Source of the DNA: Rhyacichthys aspro
Lineage: Eukaryota > Chordata > Actinopteri > Gobiiformes > Rhyacichthyidae
Direction: 5' to 3'
Length of the DNA: 64,000 bases
NCBI GenBank assembly: GCA_036850595.1
Contig: CM072161.1
Location: 11,367,905-11,431,904, forward strand
This document shows, piece by piece, positions 50,601-62,472 of the stretch. Positions within the stretch are counted from its first letter, which is position 1. Each line of letters begins with the position of its first letter. The position numbers and the translations under genes are program-made. The notes under the pieces were generated by a model. That model saw only the letters and a program-made list of their open reading frames with translations, did not search any database and was not told where the DNA came from.

Positions 50601-53600
50601 TCAGATGCATAATCAGAACAATCTTCGTTTATATTGTAGAATTACTCAGAGAAGCATTTTGGACTCTCTAACTCCTGCCCTGGTCCACTTACATAGACTT
50701 CAGTTAGTAATGCATTGTACACCTGGGTTTTGCCTCAGAGCTGGGTCACCCTCGTCTGTCTTTAGTCCTAGTCTTACTGTCTGTGTAAAAGTAGAGCGCT
50801 TCCAGTCTAGGGCAGTAACAACCTAATGGCACGTCTGGTTTTAATGATGAAGTCCTAGTTTTGTTTCGCTGCTCAGCCGTTCAAACCCTAAAAGGAGGGA
50901 GAACAGGAAATGACTTTATCCCACGGAGAATTGCTCTGCGCATGTGTGTGTGTGTGTGTGTGTGTGTGGACATGCGTCTTTTCCAGATGTGTCAACTTTA
51001 TACCTTAAACCAACAGATGAGAGATCTTAAGAAAATAAAAATGGAGTTTACACATCAACACATCACTGACAAGTCTTAGAAACAAGTCCTGAATCTATCT
51101 GCGAGTTCTTAAAAGAAGCTGAGGCGTTTTTCTGCTACGCGTCAACAGTGACAGATGTTTACAGATTCCTCGTACCTTCTCCTTCTCCCACATTCCACAG
51201 ATCAGTCCTCTCACAACTGGGAAGCTCAGTTTGAAAGTTGACCATTTAAACTCTTCCCTTCCAGCTTCTATAAATGAGTAAATCATAATCTTGAATATAT
51301 TAAGACTACAGAACACTGTGAGAATGAATGGCTGCTTGTATGCCGTTTGTAGTGATGAGTTGTGTGGGAGTATTTTGGCGAGACGGGCAGCGGAGGGCAT
51401 CAATGCAGATTTCCATTACACTAAGCTGAAAAGAATCCTTGTTGTCAGTGCTCCAAATTTGGATGAGTAAGATGTGCAGCTGTTGTCAATGAATTCAGTA
51501 AAATCGAAGTGTCTTGGCTGGGAATAACTGTGTATGAGTGTAGTTTGGAGTCTGTAAAAACCAAGCATTTATTTGCATTCCTGGTTTCACTGCAGGCCTT
51601 GGAGAGTGTGCAGCTGAAACAGGAAGTAACGCATATCGAGGAAGAGCGGATCCAAGTTTTGAACAATATTGAGGAGCTGGAGCAGAAGATCAAAGACCTA
51701 GACAACCAAATGGAGGAGTCCGTCCGAGAGGTACACACCAGAGGATACTGTGTCACAAACCACATGTGGATATCTGCAAGACACTTTTATGCAATGTGCA
51801 GAAGGTTTGTGTTCATAAACGTATCTGTGATTGTGACTTTTGATGTGCCGCAGATGGAGGTGGAGCGTGCTCTATTGGAAGGGGAACATGAGTCGGAAGT
51901 TGCTCAGCTGCAGAGAGAGAAAGAGCTTCTGGACCAGCTAAAAGAAAAGATTCACAGTATTGAAAAGGCAAATGCCACTGAGAAGTCTGAGGTAAAAAAA
52001 AAAAAAGAAAGAAAAATGAGTTAAAAATGTATAAGGAAAGCTCAGATTAAAGGTTAAAGAAAAGAGAAGGCCTACTTATTAAAAGGAGTATGTTTTGGTT
52101 AAAGATTATACACTATTTCCTACAGATTTCACATGCTGTATTTTTACCACAATTACTGTGTATGTGATTCTTGACCTTGTTCTCCATAAACCTACATCCC
52201 TTTGTTTGCTTCCCATTTTACAACTTAGCTCCAGTGTCCCCATGAAGGGCCCCAAATAGCTGCCATGTGTTTAAAAAATATTTAGTGCATCTGACTCCAA
52301 TTTGTAGAAATGAAGTGAAATTTGAAACCCTAACATTTTCTGGCACATTAAATATTTATTTAGCAGTTAACCTTTGGAGCTTTTAGTATAACTGGCTTTT
52401 TTACTGTTATATATTTCAGAGGGATTGTTCTCTATTTTAAATGTTCTTTTCATTTTGCAGGAGGCTGAAGAACAGAATAAAAGTGTGGAGGATTTGGATT
52501 TTCAGAAGTTGGAAAGAGAGATTATCCAAGATGAGGAAAAAGAGAATCAAAGCCAGGAGCTGCTGCGAGAGATTGCCGAGTGTCAGCGTATTTCAGTCAC
52601 ACGCAAGGTACACTCTGCAGAAAGATGTAGAAAGACCATATTAGATAATTAAACTGTTAAAACTCTCCATCAATAGCAATTTATAGATGTCCTACTGTTT
52701 TGAGACTTTGAACATAAAGTACCATTCACTATTGTTAATTGCAGGAAAGGATTATGACACTAAAGAAGCAGTCCACACAGATTACTTTACAAGCTCAACA
52801 AGAACGAGAAAACTTCCAAAAGGAGAAAAACAATTTGCTTGTCATGCTTCAGAAGGTAAGCTAGAAATTCATTATGTTAATTTTCAAAACAAAATTAGAA
52901 TGCACTTACTAACAATGCTATTTTCTGCAGGAGAAAGAGAAACTGGCATCTTTGGAAGAAAAATACGCAGAGTTATCTGAGGGACAGGCTTTCACTAACA
53001 ACCCTGTAGCCATTAAAGAGGTAAAAGAGGACAGATTTAAATATACACCAGCAAAGTGCACGTCTGGCTTTCGCTGAAGCAGTGGGTCTGGGTTTGTTCC
53101 TAACAGTGTCATTTGGGATTACCACAGCACTTGCACTCTCTGAAAGAAAGAAGAAGAAGCAAAGAAAACCCCTCCCACCCGACCGACAGTCTACCTCTCA
53201 AGAGGAGCCAGCAGATCCTTGCGTCCTACGGCAGATCTCTGGGACACACTCTCCCCCCTAAGGTCACTACTGCTCTACTGTCTGTATGAGCCGGCACCGG
53301 GGGCTGCTTCAGTTCAATTAAACCTTCTTAATGTCAGCAGCAATGGTTGTCTGATTAGGAAAATGTTTAATTTAATGACTCCACAATGTCATAAGTAGTA
53401 TATAGTAATATCTAATGAGAGTTAGTAAGGCTCCATTTGATTGGCTAAATGATATATTGGCATGCAACTTGGTGATTCTTCCATATCCACCATTTCTCAG
53501 TTAATTGTGCAGCTCTGCTTTAAACGAAGTTGGATGAGAACTTCACAGGTGTTAACACAACCCCAGTATGACATGCCTGATTGTGTGCGTAACTGAAACA

Positions 53601-55751
53601 CAATTTCATAATATTCCTCATCCTGACATAGTGTTTTAAACAGGTAGTATTTATAATTATTATCACACAAACTCTGTGAACAACAGTTATCAGTTAAATG
53701 TGTATAAAAGCCACATTCTCAGTTCAGTCCTAATGAACCCCTGCTGCTGCTCTATGTACAGGCCCATAGTCCTTTGTCTCAGAGCTCCAGCTGTGGAAGT
53801 GTGCTCCCTCCAGGATTCACCTTCTCGTCCCGGGACTTGAACAACCGTCGACTGCCCAAGAGTGAGTTAAATTAGCCTTCTGCCTCCTCTAAATTGTACT
53901 AGTGTCACTTCAGGGTCTGTGTTACTTCTTCTACTGGGAATTTATAATTAGTTAATATCCTTAATGAGCAAGTGTTTACATTAGTGAACAGAGTAAGGCT
54001 AAAGCATTCTCTAATGCAGAAACCAGTTGTGATTCATTTGGTTAATATTGTTTCCTCAGCAGGCAACAACCACGTACAGATGAATGACGACAGGCAAAGG
54101 CGGAGCGACTTTTGCAGCAGGATGGTCTCTGAGCCCAACGTGTTTTTGGAATCATTCTCCTTCCAAGACAACAGTCAAGCCTCGGACACAGTGAGCGTGG
54201 ACAGCTCGGACAGCCTGGAGACCAGCTTCTCTGCCTGTTCTCCTGACAACATCTCCAGGTCAGAACACGCTCAAAGTTACTGGGAAGGCATTTGAGTCAG
54301 AAAATGATGTGAGGGAGAAGAAATGTGTAAATTATGAGTAAAGTTTAGAGGATTTGTGATATCTGAGAGGATTTTTTCTTCTGTCTGGTTTGCTGTATAG
54401 AGCTAATAGTTTAAAGCCACATATTGTGTCCAGCTGTTCTTTTTTTTCCATACATACGGTTTGATCCATACACAGCTATACTCCTCTGTTTTTGGGAGGA
54501 CAATTTGGGGTCGTTTTCTTGTCTTTAAATTTAAAATGTTTGTCTATGTTGTTTTTCTTCATTTCTCTTTGTTCTAATAATGAGCTTCATCTTTTGTTTG
54601 ACAATCTTTTTCTTATTAGTGCAAGTACATCCAATATGGCCAAGATTGAGGAGATGGAGCGTTTACTCCGAGAGGCCCAGGCGGAGAAGCAGAGGCTGCT
54701 GGAACATCGAGTAACAATCATACAGTCATTCTTCACAATATGTCTTCTGTATACATGTGCATGTGTTTGATGCTAAGTGTTATTTACATTATGTGTAGGA
54801 GCGTGAGATGGAGATTCGTAGGCAGGCTCTGGAGGAGGAGCGGCGGCGAAGAGAGGAACTGGAGAAGCGATTGCAAGAGGAAACAAGCCGGCGGCAAAAA
54901 CTTGTGGAAAGAGAGGTTAAACTTCGTGAGAAACAGAGGTCCCAGGTATTTAAATAATATATTTTTCACCACAACTGGTTTCATGACAGTATTCCCTAAA
55001 CAATGTAGTGCTCAGTGTTTCCATGTGTTTTGGTGCTTAGTCCCGCCTCCTGTCACGGTACCTCCCCGTGAGGAAAGATGACTTTGATCTTCACGGCCAC
55101 ATCGAGGCAGCTGGACACAATCCAGATGCATGCTTTCATCTGGCCATCACTGATAAAACCTGTCGGGGCTTCCTGGTTAAAATGGGCGGCAAGATCAAAA
55201 CGTGGAAGAAACGCTGGTTTGTCTTTGACCAGAACCGTAGGACACTCACTTACTATGCAGGTGAATACTTCTCTTTTTGTTCTCTCTGCCATAACTGTGA
55301 ACATTAAATTAAAGCGCAACATTAACATGTGTTTAAAGCTGTGGCTGGTACCGTAACCAGCTTTGATCTAACTTCACATTCATTTACAAACAGAGCTTTG
55401 TTTATCCTCTCTGCTGCAGACAAACATGAGACCAAGATGAAAGGAGTCATTTACTTCCAAGCCATTGAGGAGGTGTACTATGACCACTTAAAAAATGCAC
55501 ACAAAGTAAGGGCATTTATGTCGTTGTGTGTTTTCATTCAGCAGTTGCCCAGGATGTAAATTCCCATCCTTATTTTCTACATGCCTAAGACATTTCTTCT
55601 AACTCACCAGAGCCCCAACCCATCGCTGACCTTCAGTGTGAAGACCCATGACCGAGTGTACTACATGGTGGCTCCATCTCCTGAGGCCATGCGCATCTGG
55701 ATGGATGTAATAGTCACAGGTGCTGAGGGACACATGCATTTCATGGTTTAA
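47700..55751 (+). CDS. phldb2: Pleckstrin homology-like domain family B member 2 (LL5-beta)
   Basis: PIP3-binding cortical scaffold that recruits CLASP-bound microtubule plus ends, acting at focal adhesions, basal cortex and neuromuscular junctions. Sixteen in-frame exons (47700-47757, 48632-49578, 49680-50006, 51596-51730, 51854-51991, 52461-52607, 52745-52855, 52931-53020, 53107-53262, 53762-53861, 54063-54258, 54620-54710, 54799-54945, 55041-55260, 55420-55505, 55611-55751) give 1,029 residues (human 1,253). Order: Ser/Arg-rich region (about 25-325), coiled coils (about 325-360, 445-650 and 805-881), then a C-terminal PH domain (about 922-1022: CRGFLVKMGGKIKTWKKRWF). PHLDB2 is identified by SGAASVPSSPR, RKYSTGSL, SRSLPRL, EPNVFLESF and SACSPDNIS. 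The start at 47700 stays open through the splice; its exon begins at 47636. A later in-frame Met is at 48643. The human coiled-coil segment between the 51991 and 52461 exon ends was not found. Confidence 0.95.
50943..50968. repeat. (TG)n microsatellite
   Basis: Thirteen TG units in the 1.6-kb phldb2 intron between 50006 and 51596. Nothing else notable was seen in that intron. Confidence 0.95.
54057..54062 (+). other. phldb2: NAGNAG tandem acceptor in phldb2
   Basis: CAGCAG at the acceptor allows the exon to start at 54060 or 54063, giving TGNN or SNN after the LPK stretch. Both keep frame. Such sites usually give a mix of one-residue variants. Confidence 0.6.
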
Positions 55752-58700
55752 CACTGTGTCATATGGAAGACTATTCAGATTATAGTATTCTGTTGGGCCA
55801 CAAAGAGCTTATATTTACACCTAAGTGTAGCTCACAAGCCAAGACCCAGAAGGCCACTACAAAGGTACCTGAAACACATGTATACTCTAATACACCACTA
55901 TGAATACTAAGCTATCCAGCCATTATTCAATATGGCTCCTTATATACAATGGCATTTGTTGCATTTTAGAACTGACTTGCAGCTTATTTCTCTTTAAAAC
56001 ACGACATTTCTGCTTGTGCTTTCTCCTATGTTAAGCTCTTAAAAAAATCTAAATGCTTTGTATCTAAACCGATACTACACTACAAAGTGCTCCTCTATGA
56101 CATGAAGCTGCATCTCTTCAACTAATTAATAAGTTTCTACCACTCTCAGAACTCTCTTTAATCCCCTCTTGCTTTTATATTTACAATAACGGTTTATGTG
56201 AATGTCAGGCAAGTGGTCTCAGTGATTACAAACTCAAAAATGCACATTTATCTTACCTCAAACAGTCATAATCTTTAATGCAACAAATGAGATACATTTC
56301 TTTGATTTGGACATTACGTGTGACATTTATTTATGAAGAAGCACTTTTTGTCTTTCAGCATTTATAATAATGTCTTATTTTAGTTTTAATATTAAAGTAG
56401 CTATTGATTTATTGTGCTTTAGGCCGTGCAGCTTTTGCCTGTATCTATAGTAAAGGCAGCAGGCAGTGTTAGGCCAGAGCTGCACTGCAATGTCATGTAA
56501 CCACCATCAATGCAACACCATTGTTCACCAGCAGAGGTCCTCAGTGCAGAGTTTCTGCATTAAGATGACGTAATGCTCTGGCTCTGACTGTTCGTTTGTA
56601 AACGATGCGTCACATTTTAAAAGGATCATAAATGAGCACATATTAATGGAAATTACCAGATAAAGAACTGCCTTGAAAAAACAAAACAAAATTATGTCTC
56701 TCAATGTTACTCATAAAATAACACAAACTTGTAACAAGTGCATGCATTGATCTGTATATGTTTTGTGATGTTTGCCCACAATATCGGATGCAAACTGTAT
56801 TTGTTGACAGTACATCACTTTTAGCCCGGAGTGAGCAGCTGTTGACCCAGAACTGCTGTTCACCTCGTTTTGGCTCAGTGTTCATCAGGCTCCAAAGCTG
56901 ACAGTGTTTGCGGATGAGTTTTCTCTGCTGAAAGCCTTTTTTAGGGGTCAACACCTAGTCCTCAAATTGCCTTTCACAGTATTAGACACATGCCTTGAAA
57001 CTAAAAAAAAGGACTGCATTTTATATATTTTGAATACATTAAATATTTGAATACATTTTATATTTTGTATATGAACAATGGTCATTTTGTTTGACAATAT
57101 GCTATGTTTTATAATTGCCATGTGTCTCATCATAAGTGAGAATAAATCTTTTGAGAGTTTGTTATGTCATGGTTACTCAGTGAACAGATGATTGTTATTA
57201 AGCCTCTATTTCACATGTTGCAACTATAAGGTTGTAATAAAACATACTGGCCTGACATATTAACAACATTATCATTAAATGATTGTAGACTAGTTGGAAT
57301 AGTTTAAAATTTTGATATTTTTTTTAAAAGTACACTTCTAGTATAATAATAATAAATCATTCTCTCATTAGCTCCACTTAAAACCATTATTAAGTCATTA
57401 CTATGTGTCCTTTGACCATCTATCTATACAATGATTAGGCACTGATGTTTAAGCCCCACCCCCTGACTTTCTCAGCCTTTCATTGGTTGACCTACTGGGG
57501 TTGGCATGGAAACACAGAATAAGGCATGCTAAATTAGGTTCTAAAGAGGCACGTTGTCTCTCCAGAGGCAGCACAGACACAAACACATACACTTTATAGA
57601 AAGAGAGTTTATAGAAAGCCAGGGTGGCCCCAGTGCATTATGGGTGCCTCAATTTGTGTAACATATTTGGGGCAGGGGCTGACCTCAAAAGCACTGTAAC
57701 CAATTACGCAAACAACCAATAAATGAGGGCATAATGTAACAGCTCATGCAATGTGGCCTAAAAGATTATTCAGACGTGTGTTGTTATTAGCACTTATAAG
57801 CATGAAAGCCACATTACTGGTAAATCATGTGAATGAATCATGACAAACCACTGCATTCAGTGTAAATCTGTGCTTGAACTTCCTGTTGTAAACAGTTCGT
57901 GTCATTTATCATATGTTTGCGCTCTTCCGTGCCAGACATGATTATACTTTTATACTATGTGCTCTTTGAGACAGCTCTTAAACACTCTGATCCTAAATTG
58001 CAGGTGTTTGTTTGAAACAAGCATTTGTTGAGTTGTGTTTGAGCCTCAGGGGGATGCTGTTCTTTTCTCAGGGATATGGTTTCACCCTCTATAGTCTCTA
58101 TCAGCACCTGATGCGTTCATAACCCTCGTGTTTTTCACAGGCAAATGATGGTGTTCTCTTCTCAGCTTGCTGCCTCTGGCTTGTTGAAGCAGACAGAGGT
58201 CTTTTTGTGTCACCTCCACTGTGCTTTATTTGTTAAAACTTATCCATTGTACTTCTTAATTATAACATCAGACTCCTCTTAACATTGACCCATGACTCAT
58301 ATAAGATTCCTAGTTTTAACCTGAGGTTTTACTCTCACCATTAGCCATCAGTTTTCAGCACAAGTTTCAGTCTGTGCTTCAAAGGTCTTCAATGGTCTTT
58401 TTCTCTGAACAATGTGACTCTTAATTCTGATCTTTAACTCCTTCTATGCTTCTATGTTTAAATCAGTCCAGTTCACACACATGGAAAGTAATTATTCAGC
58501 AGATCTATCGTCTGAGTGTCACACTAAGTATTGCAATGACACACATTCTCAAACTCCTCTAAAATGAGGTATGCATGTTAAGTGTTTTCCCTCACAGCTG
58601 ATTGGCTGGCGCCTGCTAACATTCATTTGCTGTCTATTCAGGTCAGTGAGCTTGGACTGCGAATGATGTTAGGATGATGTTCTCTCTGAAGGCCATCAGA

Positions 58701-59748
58701 ACTCAGGCTTTAGGAGGATGCTCAGATACTGCAGGGATTTGTCAATGAAAGTATTATCAAAAACAGTTACATAATGCCTTCCTTACTGAACTGAATAGAC
58801 TTTTTATATATGCTTCACATGTGCTACAGTTTATCCTGTTTTTTAAAAACATGTAGATCTCACAGTGCTAAGGACTTATTATTATTTATTGATTAAATAG
58901 TAAACAGAACAACATTGTTGGGACAATACACAACTGTTCTTGTCTGAGTATAAGTGGGGTAAGGATAAGTACCAGTGCCAGTTCAGTAACTTAAGATCTA
59001 ATTTCAGCCTCCTCCCAGATTTGATCAAACGTCCACTTAGCCACTTATAATGGATGCTGTCCACTTATGACTGGGAGGAGTAATTTCCAAGTCTCTCCCA
59101 CTGTTCACTATGACATTTGATCACATTATATACGAGCAGACGGACACACAGGCGCTGTACAGTCCAACATCTTGTGCAAAAATTTATGTCAAGTTTTCTG
59201 CTACATACATCCAGACAGATTTGTGGAATGTGAATTTGGCTGCATTTATTTATAGAGCTCCTTCTGATCATCTCCTGACAAAATAAACTGTAAAAGAACA
59301 GGGTATTATCAAAGAGACTCGCTGGAAATAAAAAGACAAAAAGGTTCCTACAAAAATGGAAGTAACAAAGTTTTGTAGAAAACATTTGTAGAGTCTATTG
59401 GAAAAGCACCTTTTAAAAAGGCACTCGACCATGTTGAGTGAGTAATGAGACTCCCAGGCCATTTTCCCACTGATCCTTATGTACCAATGCTGCTGTGTGT
59501 TCAGGTGTGACCCCAAACCTTTCCTGAGAGCTTGTTCATATTCGGCCAGGCTTGTGGCTCAGGCTCCCAACAGAGATGTTTTGTGCTTGAGTGCAATCAC
59601 CCTCCTCGACTCTGTTTACTGTAGCTTGTGTTGTTGTGAAGCCGAGAAATTAGCCAAAATAGTAGAGAAGAATGAATTAAAAAAGGACGGTCTTGTCACA
59701 TTAAAAAGATGCAGTCAAAGCCATTATGTATTGACCCAGTCCACTGCT
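55752..59748. other. phldb2 3' flank and convergent spacer to the AMER-like gene
   Basis: Four kilobases of AT-rich DNA with no recognised exon. Plus-strand AATAAA at 57141-57146 is a possible distal phldb2 poly(A) signal. Minus-strand AATAAA at 59245-59250 suits the AMER-like gene. Short ORFs here lack codon structure or similarity. Confidence 0.5.
59245..59250 (-). terminator. Candidate poly(A) signal of the AMER-like gene
   Basis: TTTATT on the plus strand (AATAAA in gene direction), about 500 nt past the stop codon at 59749-59751. Confidence 0.4.
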
Positions 59749-62472
59749 CTATTTTCGTATCTGTGTGCTGCCACTTGGAGCTGTGGGTTTAGTCCCTGCT
59801 CTCCGCACCGGGACTTTAGACACTGGTATCTTGGTGCGAGCCGGATCTTTTGCTTGAGGGATTTGTGAGCCGTGCTTCACAGGGATTTTGGAATCACGCG
59901 GCAAACAGGTGGAGGCTTTTGGTTGCGGAAGCTGCGGGCTGTCCTCCGGGCCGTGTTTTGAGGTGGCCACAGCTGCATCAGAGTTCCCGATTTTATCTTT
60001 GCTTCCGATATCATGTGAGTTGAAGTGAGGGCTTGCCTCCTCCGGCGCTGACATAGGTACATCCCTGTTTGCCTCCTCCTCTGTGTGTTGGCTAACCCGC
60101 ACTGGGATCTTGCCCACTCTTCCCCCTCCAACTACAGGTATTTTGCTAAGTCCTGTGGTATTTCCTTGTGATGTCCTCTTTTTGTCTTCTTTAATCTGCT
60201 GTGTGTCTTGTTGCGGGACGTCCCTAGCCTCCGGACTCTTTGGACTTGTCAAGTGCCCATCCACTGAACCTTGTCCACTTTCTCTTTTCTTAGCCAGGCC
60301 TTCAGTCGACAAAGGTGGAGATGAGACAGGGCAAGAAGCAGGGGTAAATTGTGAAAGTGCAGGCTGAGTAAAAGCAGGAGGAATCTGTGGTGAGGATGCT
60401 GGGATTTGTGAGGCTGAAATGGGGGTCTTGGATGCTGGAAGTGGCGTATCAGCAGGTGCAAGAGAGACTTTAGCTTGAGAGACTGAAAAAGGAGCTTCTT
60501 TCGATGCAGAAGGTGCCACTGAAGCTGGGGACACTTGAGAAACATGGGTGGGTATAGATTGGGAAGGTAAAGGAGTCACAGCAGGAGGCATCTTTGGAGC
60601 TGGGGGTGTCTCATGCAACGAAACAGGTGCAGTAACAGGTGTAGTCGTGGGAGGAGCTCGACTTACAGAAGTTAAAGTTGAAGATGGGGCCGATACGAAG
60701 CTAGGTTGTGGTTTTGTCGAAGTTACAGCTTTTGAACTGGAAAGCTCGTGAACAATAGAGGGAGAGGCCTTGTTCAGATCTGCGCTGCACGAGGTGGGGG
60801 CAGGCTTAGAAATGGTCGCTGATACTGATACGGGAGCCGACGTGACTTCTGTTGTTGTCACTTTTGAAGAGATAAGCGGTGCAGGAGGAGAGGTTGTAAC
60901 AGTAGATGTCACCGATACTGTCACTGGGGCTTTGTTGGAAGAGGCCGCCTGGAAACTACTCGCCAAATCCTGTTTAGTAGCAGAAGGTTGGGTGAAAGCT
61001 GCAGGAGTGGGGGGACTATGCATTACTGGTGTGGTTTTAGCTAAAGCTGGAGGTGGAGCTGCTACAGGGCTAGGTTTAATCACTGATGCACTTGTTTTGG
61101 GAGTTTCGGTCATCTCAGAAGCTAGTTTGGTAACCGTCGACGTTAGTGTTGGACTCGCCGAGGGGGCTTTGACTGGGGCGGCCGGAGTATTCGGAGGAGC
61201 TGTTGTTGGTGAAGTGAAACCTAACGTTTTCATTGTAATTGGAGGGGAAGACATAATTGGCGCTGAAATGTTCGTTAATGGGGTTGTTGAAGGTTTCGTT
61301 GATACGGATTGAGTTGTGACTCTTGTAGCTTGCTCTGAAGATAATCCCGAGGTGGATTTTACGGTTTGAGTTGTCAAAGTGGAAGATTTGGTCAAAGTAG
61401 TGATGATGCTGCTGGGCTTACTGGGAGAAGAGGTTATCGTTGAGGGAGGCGGTGCTGAGGCTGTGGTGAGGAGAGATGAAGGAGGGGGTTTTGCGGTGCT
61501 GATGGAGGACGTGGTGAGCGGGGAAGAGACGGACGGTTTGGAGAAAGGAGATGTGTATGATGGTGAAGAATCTGAGGCCACAGCACTCATGGCACTGCTG
61601 GCTTTGCCCCACTCTGCTTCCACGTCAGCCATGATGTCTCCTCCTCCTGAGATGGAGTCAAAGGTCAGAAGTGAGGAGATGTCAGCCAAGAGTGAGCTCA
61701 GGCTGGTTTCACCGGGAACCATAGCTGCCTGTGAAGTGGGTAAAGGCTCATTAGATTTACTCACATTGCCCACTGTCACTGTCTTTGAAGGGGACGTGCT
61801 CGAGCTGTCCTGCGTCGAGAAGCTCTTGGTGGGCTCTGAGCTCTCAGTTTCGGGGCTGTCCAGAGAGCGTGGTTGTGATTTGGGGGTCAGCGTGAGGTCC
61901 TCTTTGATGATTTCCACACTATTGCTACGGGACGACATTAACAGTGGGCTCGGTGGGATGTCCTCCTTTTCCTCCTTCTCATCCTTATCCTTTGAGCGGA
62001 ACTTGACGTTGCCAAAAAGCCCCTTAATCCCCCGGCGTTGGCGACCTACAGGTTGGGACACGGTGTGGACTCTGCGGTCCCCCACTCCTCTCCGACCACC
62101 CCTTAGTATTGAGAGGAATCCCAGGGACTTGGCAGAGCTGGCTGAAGAGATGGAGGTGCGGGCAGGAGCAGCAGCCAGAACGCCATCTTCGCCGAGTGGT
62201 TCCTCCTCTGTCTGCTCCCCGTCTCCGTGATTCAGAGCCTGTCCCTTGTCTTTCTCTGCTTCATGCTCTGAGTCTGGTGCAGCAGGCTCCGGTGCTCCAT
62301 CCAGGGTTTTACTCCTGTTCACGGGGGACTTGTTGTTTCCTTCACTCTTGCTTCGAATAGAAAAGATTTTACCTGGCTTGTGTTTGCCAAACAGCTTGAA
62401 TCCTTTTCTGATTTTTCCGCTCGGCTGCGACTCACAAGGTGGAGGGTCTGTGTTCTCCGTTTGTACATCCAT
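59749..62472 (-). CDS. AMER-family-like protein with SxIP cluster and Ser/Thr/Pro-rich centre
   Basis: Single open exon of 907 residues; AMER1 and AMER2 also have one coding exon. The N-terminus has SGKIRKGFKLFGKHKPGK and, further on, NRSKTLDGA, SSAKSLGFLSIL and RGIKGLFGNVKF, in the same order as the equivalent AMER2 blocks. Residues 264-283 (DISSLLTFDSISGGGDIMAD) match the AMER core normally written DVTSLKSFDSLTGCGDIIAD. The C-terminus RTKIPVSKVPVRR matches the AMER2 tail. Residues about 290-740 are Ser/Thr/Pro-rich low complexity. The SDEGYxDSTTP and RDSYSGDALY motifs of AMER1-3 are not seen. Near the C-terminus SKIP (776-779, 861-864), SQIP (869-872), TKIP (880-883) and SKVP (885-888) lie in basic Ser/Pro context, like EB-binding SxIP motifs. 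AMER proteins bind PIP2 and APC at the membrane, and AMER2 binds EB1. A membrane-to-microtubule role here is inference. It could be a divergent amer2 copy or an extra paralog. Confidence 0.8.
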   Translation of the reverse strand: MDVQTENTDPPPCESQPSGKIRKGFKLFGKHKPGKIFSIRSKSEGNNKSPVNRSKTLDGAPEPAAPDSEHEAEKDKGQALNHGDGEQTEEEPLGEDGVLAAAPARTSISSASSAKSLGFLSILRGGRRGVGDRRVHTVSQPVGRQRRGIKGLFGNVKFRSKDKDEKEEKEDIPPSPLLMSSRSNSVEIIKEDLTLTPKSQPRSLDSPETESSEPTKSFSTQDSSSTSPSKTVTVGNVSKSNEPLPTSQAAMVPGETSLSSLLADISSLLTFDSISGGGDIMADVEAEWGKASSAMSAVASDSSPSYTSPFSKPSVSSPLTTSSISTAKPPPSSLLTTASAPPPSTITSSPSKPSSIITTLTKSSTLTTQTVKSTSGLSSEQATRVTTQSVSTKPSTTPLTNISAPIMSSPPITMKTLGFTSPTTAPPNTPAAPVKAPSASPTLTSTVTKLASEMTETPKTSASVIKPSPVAAPPPALAKTTPVMHSPPTPAAFTQPSATKQDLASSFQAASSNKAPVTVSVTSTVTTSPPAPLISSKVTTTEVTSAPVSVSATISKPAPTSCSADLNKASPSIVHELSSSKAVTSTKPQPSFVSAPSSTLTSVSRAPPTTTPVTAPVSLHETPPAPKMPPAVTPLPSQSIPTHVSQVSPASVAPSASKEAPFSVSQAKVSLAPADTPLPASKTPISASQIPASSPQIPPAFTQPALSQFTPASCPVSSPPLSTEGLAKKRESGQGSVDGHLTSPKSPEARDVPQQDTQQIKEDKKRTSQGNTTGLSKIPVVGGGRVGKIPVRVSQHTEEEANRDVPMSAPEEASPHFNSHDIGSKDKIGNSDAAVATSKHGPEDSPQLPQPKASTCLPRDSKIPVKHGSQIPQAKDPARTKIPVSKVPVRRAGTKPTAPSGSTQIRK

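Noticed and set aside
60770..62230. Long plus-strand open frames (180 and 283 codons) opposite the AMER-like gene
   Set aside because: They are antisense shadows of the Ser/Thr/Pro-rich coding sequence: they read as Val/Gly/Glu-rich low complexity and show no domain, while the minus strand has clear AMER signatures.
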